From: Cnuella takakiae
GTDB lineage: Bacteria > Bacteroidota > Bacteroidia > Chitinophagales > Chitinophagaceae
Length of the DNA stretch: 64,000 nt
Direction of reading: 5' to 3'
NCBI RefSeq assembly: GCF_001953305.1
Contig: NZ_MTFE01000010.1
Span: forward strand, 4,502,707 to 4,566,706
In this document: positions 59,712 to 64,000 of the stretch, piece by piece
How the letters are laid out: every line of letters begins with the position of its first letter
Numbering within the stretch: the stretch's first letter is position 1
The notes under the pieces: generated by a model
Told to the model about the DNA's origin: nothing
Seen by the model: only the letters and a program-made list of their open reading frames with translations
Databases searched by the model: none
Position numbers and translations under genes: made by a program

Positions 59712-62700
59712 TTAAAAACCAATGTTCAAACCAAGGGTATAGGTACGTCCCTGCGGCGCCGAGTTCTTGTCCACACCGGGTGTAAGATTGGAGTTACCAT
59801 TGGATGAAATCTCGGGATCAGAACCGGTGTAATTGGTGAGGATAAAGGCATTGAACACCTGTGCATACACCCGGATGGAAGCAATACCACTTTGTGCAAT
59901 CTTTTCAACCGGTATGCGGTAACCCAGGCTGATGGATTTCATTTTCAGGAAATCGCCCCGCTCCACGTTGGCAGCAATAGGCCAGGAAGAACCGTTGGAA
60001 AGCAGGTCGCCATACACCACGCGGGGCATATCGGTTACCTGTCCTTTGGCAGTCCAGCGTTCGAGTGCGATCACGCCGTTGTTCCAAAAACGCTGGTCGC
60101 GCAGGGTGCCACGGGTACCGTTCTGCACATAGTTGCCACCCGAGTAGGTGATGCTGGCACTCAGGTCGAAATTGCCATAGTTGAAATTATTGTTGAAACC
60201 GCCGTACCAGGTAGGCAGGGCATTGCCCAGCACACCAAAATCTTCAGCAGTAATGGGCGCAGCAGCAGTGCCATCCAGGTAGGTCCAACGGCTCTGGCCG
60301 GGTGCCACCACATGGCTGTACTGAACCTTCTGCCCTGCTTTGTTGATGAAAATACGCTGGCCGTTTTCAGGGTTCACACCTGCGGTTTTGGCACCAAACA
60401 AAGAACCCACACTATAACCTAGGCGGGTGATATTGGTAGTTTCGGCAGCGGTGCTGGTAGTACCCACAATATCGAGGCCGCCACCTGCCAGTTCGGTCAC
60501 CCTGTTCTTGATCAAAGTAATATTGAAAGATGTGTTCCAGGAGAGCTTGCGGTTGCGCAATACCGCACCCGAAATAGCGAATTCAAAACCCTTGTTGTAC
60601 ATCGCACCTACGTTCTCCAGGATGGCATTGCCCGGGATACCTTTCGAGGGGCTTTGCGGCGCACTCAGGATAAGGCCGTTGATATTGTTCTTGAAATAAG
60701 TGGCCTCCATCTGTATGCGGTCGTTGAACAGGCCCAGGTCGATACCCACATTTGTCTGGTCGCTGGTTTCCCAACCTAAGTTGGGGTTGCCTGCCTGCGA
60801 AAAGTTCCAGGTGGGGGCCGCACCATACAGCGAGGAGCTATACAGCATCAGCGATGCAAATGGATTGGAGAGGTTGCCATTACCTACCCTGCCCCAGCTG
60901 GCACGCAGCCTTGCATTGTTGACCACATTGGCCAGCTTTGACTTCTGGAAAAATTCCTCCTGCGAAAGTGTCCAGCCACCCGATACGCCACCGAAGTTGC
61001 CATACTTTTTATCGGCACCCAGTGCCGAGTTGCCATCGCGACGGAAGTTGACGGTAAAGAAATAGCGCTTTTTAAAATCATACGTCAAACGCGAGAAAAC
61101 AGAGGCATAAGCCTTATCTGCAATCACGGTATTGGTGATGGGCTGTATGCGGCCAAAACTGCCTTCAAACTCGTTGAAGAAAGGATCGGATGCACCGGAG
61201 CGGGTAGCGCCCCAGCGGCTGTTGTGGTAAGACTGCACATCATAACCCAACAGGGCAGACAGGTTGTGGTTGCGGGCCAGCTTGGCCTGGTAAGTAAGGG
61301 TATTGATCCAGTTCCAGCTATTAAGGTGTGTGAGTGCATTGGTTGCAATGCCCCTGTCGGAATAACCGGGCCCATGCACAGGGCTGTTGAAAGTTTTGTT
61401 TTCCACCTTCAGCATGTCGATGCCATAGCTGGTTTTGGCTTCAAGGCCGGGCAGCAGTTTGGCGGTAGCACTAAAGGTTCCCAGCAGCTGGTCGTTTTCC
61501 GATGTATAACTATCCAGGTCGAGCAGCGGCAGGGGGTTGTAAAAATTACTCACGATCCTGTTGTTGCCCATACCCATAGTATTGGTGGTACTGAGGTTGT
61601 AGGTTCCATCGGGGTTGCGTGCATATACATTGGGGGAGGTCAGCAAAGCCAGGCGTGCCAGGCCGGTTATCTGGAATGCATTACCATTGAGCGAACCGGT
61701 GTTGGGCGAAGCGTTGAAGCTATTGTTATAACTCATATTGGCACCCAGGCTCAGCCAGCTGGTGGCCTTATGATTGAGGTTAAACCTTGCCGATTTGCGC
61801 TTGAAATTATTGGTCTTGATAAAACCGTTCTGGTCGCTGTAGTTCATTGAAAAGAAGTAGGTGGTAGCTTCCAATCCACCCGACACAGAAAGGCTGTGGT
61901 TGTGCGATACAGCATCCTGGTACACCTGGTCGTACCAATTGGTATTTACGATGCTGCCATCCTGGTTATAGGTTGGAAAAAACAGCTCAGATGCTACGTT
62001 GGGGTTGTTGGCATTACCACCCAGGATCTTTGCATTAAGCACCGCTTCATTTTTCAGCATCATATACTGCTCGGCGTTCAGCAGCTTGGGCAGGCGCATG
62101 GGTTTGGAAAGCGATACCCAGCCATCGTAGGTAACCTTGGCCTTGCCGCTCTTTCCTTTTTTAGTGGTAATAAGCAACACCCCTGCAGCAGCCCGCGAGC
62201 CATAGATGGAAGTAGAAGCGGCATCCTTCAAAACAGAGATGGACTCGATATCGGAAGGGTTGATACCTGAAAGCGGGTTGTTGGTTACGTTGGCACTGGC
62301 GGACACTTCACCGGTGTTGATGGGCACGCCATCTACCACTACCAATGGATAGGAACTGAGTGAAATGGAATTGATACCACGGATGCGGATAACGGGGGCG
62401 TTGTTGAGCACACCATTGGGTTGCGTGATATTGACACCAGCGGCACGTCCAGCCAGTGCCTGGTCGAAGCTTTGCACCGGCGCTTCTTTCACCGAGTTGC
62501 CGCTGATGGTGGCAATGGATCCGGTGAATTCTTTTTTGCCTGCGGTACCATAACCTACCGCTACTACTTCCGACAGGGTGGATGCACTGGAAAACAGCAT
62601 CACCGATACAGAACCCGAAGCAGCTGCTTTTGCAGGCAGTTCTTTTAATGCAAAACCAATGGAAGAAAACTCCAGTGTTGCGCTTTCCTCGCATTTCAGC

Positions 62701-62975
62701 GAAAAGCTGCCGCTGCTGTTGGTACTGGTGCCAATGCCGGTGCCTTTCACTTTTACACTTACACCTGCTAGGGGTGCGCCTTTGTCATCGGTTACAGTAC
62801 CCGATACAGTGACCTGGTTTTGACGCCAGGTGCTGTCGGAAGGGTTTGGCGGAGCAGCCTGCACCTGCATGGCAGTACAGTGCAGTAGTAAAATCATTAA
62901 GCCAGCGCGGTGAAATTTTAGGGGCCGGAAAGACATGGGTATAGCTTTCCTGCCCACATGCGATTTGTTGCTCAT
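59712..62975 (-). CDS. SusC/RagA family TonB-linked outer-membrane transporter
   Basis: A 1087-residue receptor. A signal peptide (about residues 14-41) is followed by a carboxypeptidase-regulatory-like domain (VTVSGTVTDDKGAPLAGVSV). A TonB box-like segment VVAVGYGTAGKKEFTGSIA precedes the plug domain (SVLKDAASTSIYGSRAAAGVLLITTKKGK), which holds the SusC signature. A long 22-strand barrel ends with GRTYTLGLNIGF. It imports oligosaccharides or peptides with TonB energy, capped by SusD. The substrate is not evident; GH32 and M20 lie downstream. The start may be at 62975 or at the in-frame ATG at 62936. A divergent sigma-factor gene lies 314 bases upstream. Confidence 0.95.
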   Translation of the reverse strand: MSNKSHVGRKAIPMSFRPLKFHRAGLMILLLHCTAMQVQAAPPNPSDSTWRQNQVTVSGTVTDDKGAPLAGVSVKVKGTGIGTSTNSSGSFSLKCEESATLEFSSIGFALKELPAKAAASGSVSVMLFSSASTLSEVVAVGYGTAGKKEFTGSIATISGNSVKEAPVQSFDQALAGRAAGVNITQPNGVLNNAPVIRIRGINSISLSSYPLVVVDGVPINTGEVSASANVTNNPLSGINPSDIESISVLKDAASTSIYGSRAAAGVLLITTKKGKSGKAKVTYDGWVSLSKPMRLPKLLNAEQYMMLKNEAVLNAKILGGNANNPNVASELFFPTYNQDGSIVNTNWYDQVYQDAVSHNHSLSVSGGLEATTYFFSMNYSDQNGFIKTNNFKRKSARFNLNHKATSWLSLGANMSYNNSFNASPNTGSLNGNAFQITGLARLALLTSPNVYARNPDGTYNLSTTNTMGMGNNRIVSNFYNPLPLLDLDSYTSENDQLLGTFSATAKLLPGLEAKTSYGIDMLKVENKTFNSPVHGPGYSDRGIATNALTHLNSWNWINTLTYQAKLARNHNLSALLGYDVQSYHNSRWGATRSGASDPFFNEFEGSFGRIQPITNTVIADKAYASVFSRLTYDFKKRYFFTVNFRRDGNSALGADKKYGNFGGVSGGWTLSQEEFFQKSKLANVVNNARLRASWGRVGNGNLSNPFASLMLYSSSLYGAAPTWNFSQAGNPNLGWETSDQTNVGIDLGLFNDRIQMEATYFKNNINGLILSAPQSPSKGIPGNAILENVGAMYNKGFEFAISGAVLRNRKLSWNTSFNITLIKNRVTELAGGGLDIVGTTSTAAETTNITRLGYSVGSLFGAKTAGVNPENGQRIFINKAGQKVQYSHVVAPGQSRWTYLDGTAAAPITAEDFGVLGNALPTWYGGFNNNFNYGNFDLSASITYSGGNYVQNGTRGTLRDQRFWNNGVIALERWTAKGQVTDMPRVVYGDLLSNGSSWPIAANVERGDFLKMKSISLGYRIPVEKIAQSGIASIRVYAQVFNAFILTNYTGSDPEISSNGNSNLTPGVDKNSAPQGRTYTLGLNIGF

Positions 62976-63289
62976 GTGCTGTTGGTTTTAGTAAAAAGGG
63001 AAAAGGGTTGTACACAACGCCCTTGTGCAGCAAGCACCAGGCGTGCATACAGGCTAGGCATCATAGCCCGATAGCACAGGTTTATTCACATGGCAAGAAG
63101 AGAAAAGGAAAATCAATCTTTCCACAAGGGAAGGCCTCCACATTAAAACGAATAAAAGATTGGTGATTACAATAGAACAACGAACAAAAAACAAAAAACC
63201 GCCACTCATTATTTAACTTTTTTTTGTTTCTTTAAAACATACAACGGTTGCAGGCCAAATCCCTATCACATAAGTAAACTTATCATAAG
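62976..63289. other. Divergent promoter region of SusC and the FecI-like sigma gene
   Basis: 314 AT-rich bases with no gene. Both transcripts must start here. No TAnnTTTG box was found in either direction, as expected if SusC is read by an ECF sigma. A long T-run (63219-63226) lies on the plus strand about 65 bases before the sigma start. Confidence 0.45.
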
Positions 63290-63844
63290 TTGAAAACACC
63301 CGCCTGCTTATCTGACCCGGAACTATTTTGTTTGCTTAAAGAAGGACAACCGAGCGCCTTCGATATTATTTACAAACGGTATTACCCGCAACTGTACCGG
63401 GCTGCCTGGCAGCAACTGGGCTGCCACGAATACGCCGAAGAAATGGCGCAGGAAGTGCTGGTGCAGTTGTACCAGAAACGAACAGCGATTGGCAGCACCG
63501 AACACCTCTCCGGCTACTTATTTACCCTGCTCCGCAACCGCATGGTGGACCTGTACCGCCAGCAAAAAAGAAAACAAAACCTCGACCTGAAACTGCGGCA
63601 GAAACAGAGCATTGTCACCCCACCTGCCGAACTGGCTTTGGAAAGCAAACAACTGGCCCAAGACATCGAACAAACCATCAGCAGGCTCCCCGAAAAATGT
63701 CGCGTGGTATTTCGCCTCAGCCGCGAACAGAACTTAAGCAACCAGGAGATCGCAGACAAGATGAACCTGTCGGTAAGCACCGTAGAAAAGCACATTGCAA
63801 AAGCATTGAAAAAACTAAGGGAAGTGGTGGAACTGAGAAGTTAG
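63290..63844 (+). CDS. FecI-like ECF sigma factor
   Basis: A 184-residue sigma factor: FDIIYKRYYPQLYRAAWQQL and EYAEEMAQEVLVQLYQKR in region 2, and LPEKCRVVFRLSREQNLSNQEIADKMNLS in region 4 with the helix-turn-helix VSTVEKHIAKAL. The start is TTG at 63290 (LKTPACLSDPELF). This type normally teams with a FecR anti-sigma gene and a SusCD operon. Here the SusCD genes lie divergently, but no FecR gene is present in the 156 bases left in the window, which are repeat DNA. Confidence 0.93.
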   Translation: MKTPACLSDPELFCLLKEGQPSAFDIIYKRYYPQLYRAAWQQLGCHEYAEEMAQEVLVQLYQKRTAIGSTEHLSGYLFTLLRNRMVDLYRQQKRKQNLDLKLRQKQSIVTPPAELALESKQLAQDIEQTISRLPEKCRVVFRLSREQNLSNQEIADKMNLSVSTVEKHIAKALKKLREVVELRS

Positions 63845-63951
63845 GGAGCGGAATGCAAGTTGCCGGTTGCTGTTTTGCCTGATCATTGTATGCATAATAT
63901 AGCAATGCACCATTATACATTTTTGAGTATCGCAAAGAGTACAAAGAGGGC

Positions 63952-64000
63952 GCCAGGCAAGCGCAAAGGTTTTCTTTGCGACCCTTTGCGCTTGCCTGGC
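63952..64000. repeat. Perfect 18-bp inverted repeat of GCAAAGG type
   Basis: GCCAGGCAAGCGCAAAGG (63952-63969) and its exact complement (63983-64000) with 13 bases between. Phrases of GCAAAGAG and TTTGCG precede and fill the loop. It touches the end of the window and may continue. It could serve as terminator of the sigma gene, but no T-run is seen. Confidence 0.6.

Overview
The window reads as a chromosomal segment of a Bacteroidota member, most likely of the Chitinophagaceae. The support is a SusC/SusD pair, LytTR/LytS signalling, PepSY-like proteins, GH92/GH125/GH109 enzymes, a UpxY-type NusG paralogue, an exosortase of the XrtY type with a PID-CTERM target, and -7 promoter boxes of the form TAnnTTTG. 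No rRNA, CRISPR array, insertion sequence or phage gene was seen. The only RNA gene is a tRNA-Arg(CCG) at 2422-2493.

Region 1 (1-2560): the end of a cobalamin operon (cobS, cobC), a MarC-family membrane protein, the tRNA and a strong hairpin terminator. Region 2 (2522-27832, all minus strand): one exopolysaccharide locus transcribed leftward. It begins with a regulator-like gene and runs through wza, wzc, upxY, gmd, wzx, two GT2 genes (one interrupted by a stop), a Wzy-like polymerase, a series of GT4/CgeB-type transferases, a WcaF-type acetyltransferase, Wzi, a frameshifted SGNH hydrolase and a WcaI-type transferase. It ends with a PID-CTERM mini-protein, an exosortase and a sugar-nucleotidyltransferase-like protein whose active-site motifs are gone. 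The middle (about 12-21 kb) is clearly more AT-rich than the flanks and holds broken genes, as expected for the serotype-like variable core of such loci.

Region 3 (28189-36912, minus strand): secreted glycoprotein-glycan catabolism. GH92 and GH125 mannosidases, a glycosylasparaginase and a GH109-like enzyme are interspersed with cutC and a SnoaL-like gene. Region 4 (37094-47365): housekeeping and stress genes, with small membrane proteins, a DUF3124 lipoprotein, a YdeI-like protein, a YgiD-type dioxygenase, DoxX, YceI, an NADP-binding protein and a Crp/Fnr regulator. It also contains an unlisted 49-residue ORF with its own terminator, a convergent hydroxyacid dehydrogenase/glycerate kinase pair, and a serine hydrolase.

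Region 5 (47494-54620): an ECF sigma factor, a truncated surface-protein fragment, a PepSY-like lipoprotein, a LytTR/LytS two-component pair, and an overlapping intradiol-dioxygenase/pirin pair. That pair carries three in-frame stops, each at a position where a glutamine codon is expected. Region 6 (54579-64000): a GH32 fructan hydrolase, an M20 amidohydrolase, SusD and SusC, and a divergent FecI-like sigma factor.

Intergenic spaces carry several dispersed repeat families: a REP-like hairpin (ATGCCGAA-loop-TTCGGCAT), GGACGAC/ACCATGG phrases, CACAGAT/CACGGAT phrases, GCTGCAAG/GTACTTT phrases and CCCACGG hairpins. One of them forms the C-terminus of CutC. Functions are inferred from remembered family motifs and gene context; no database search was run.
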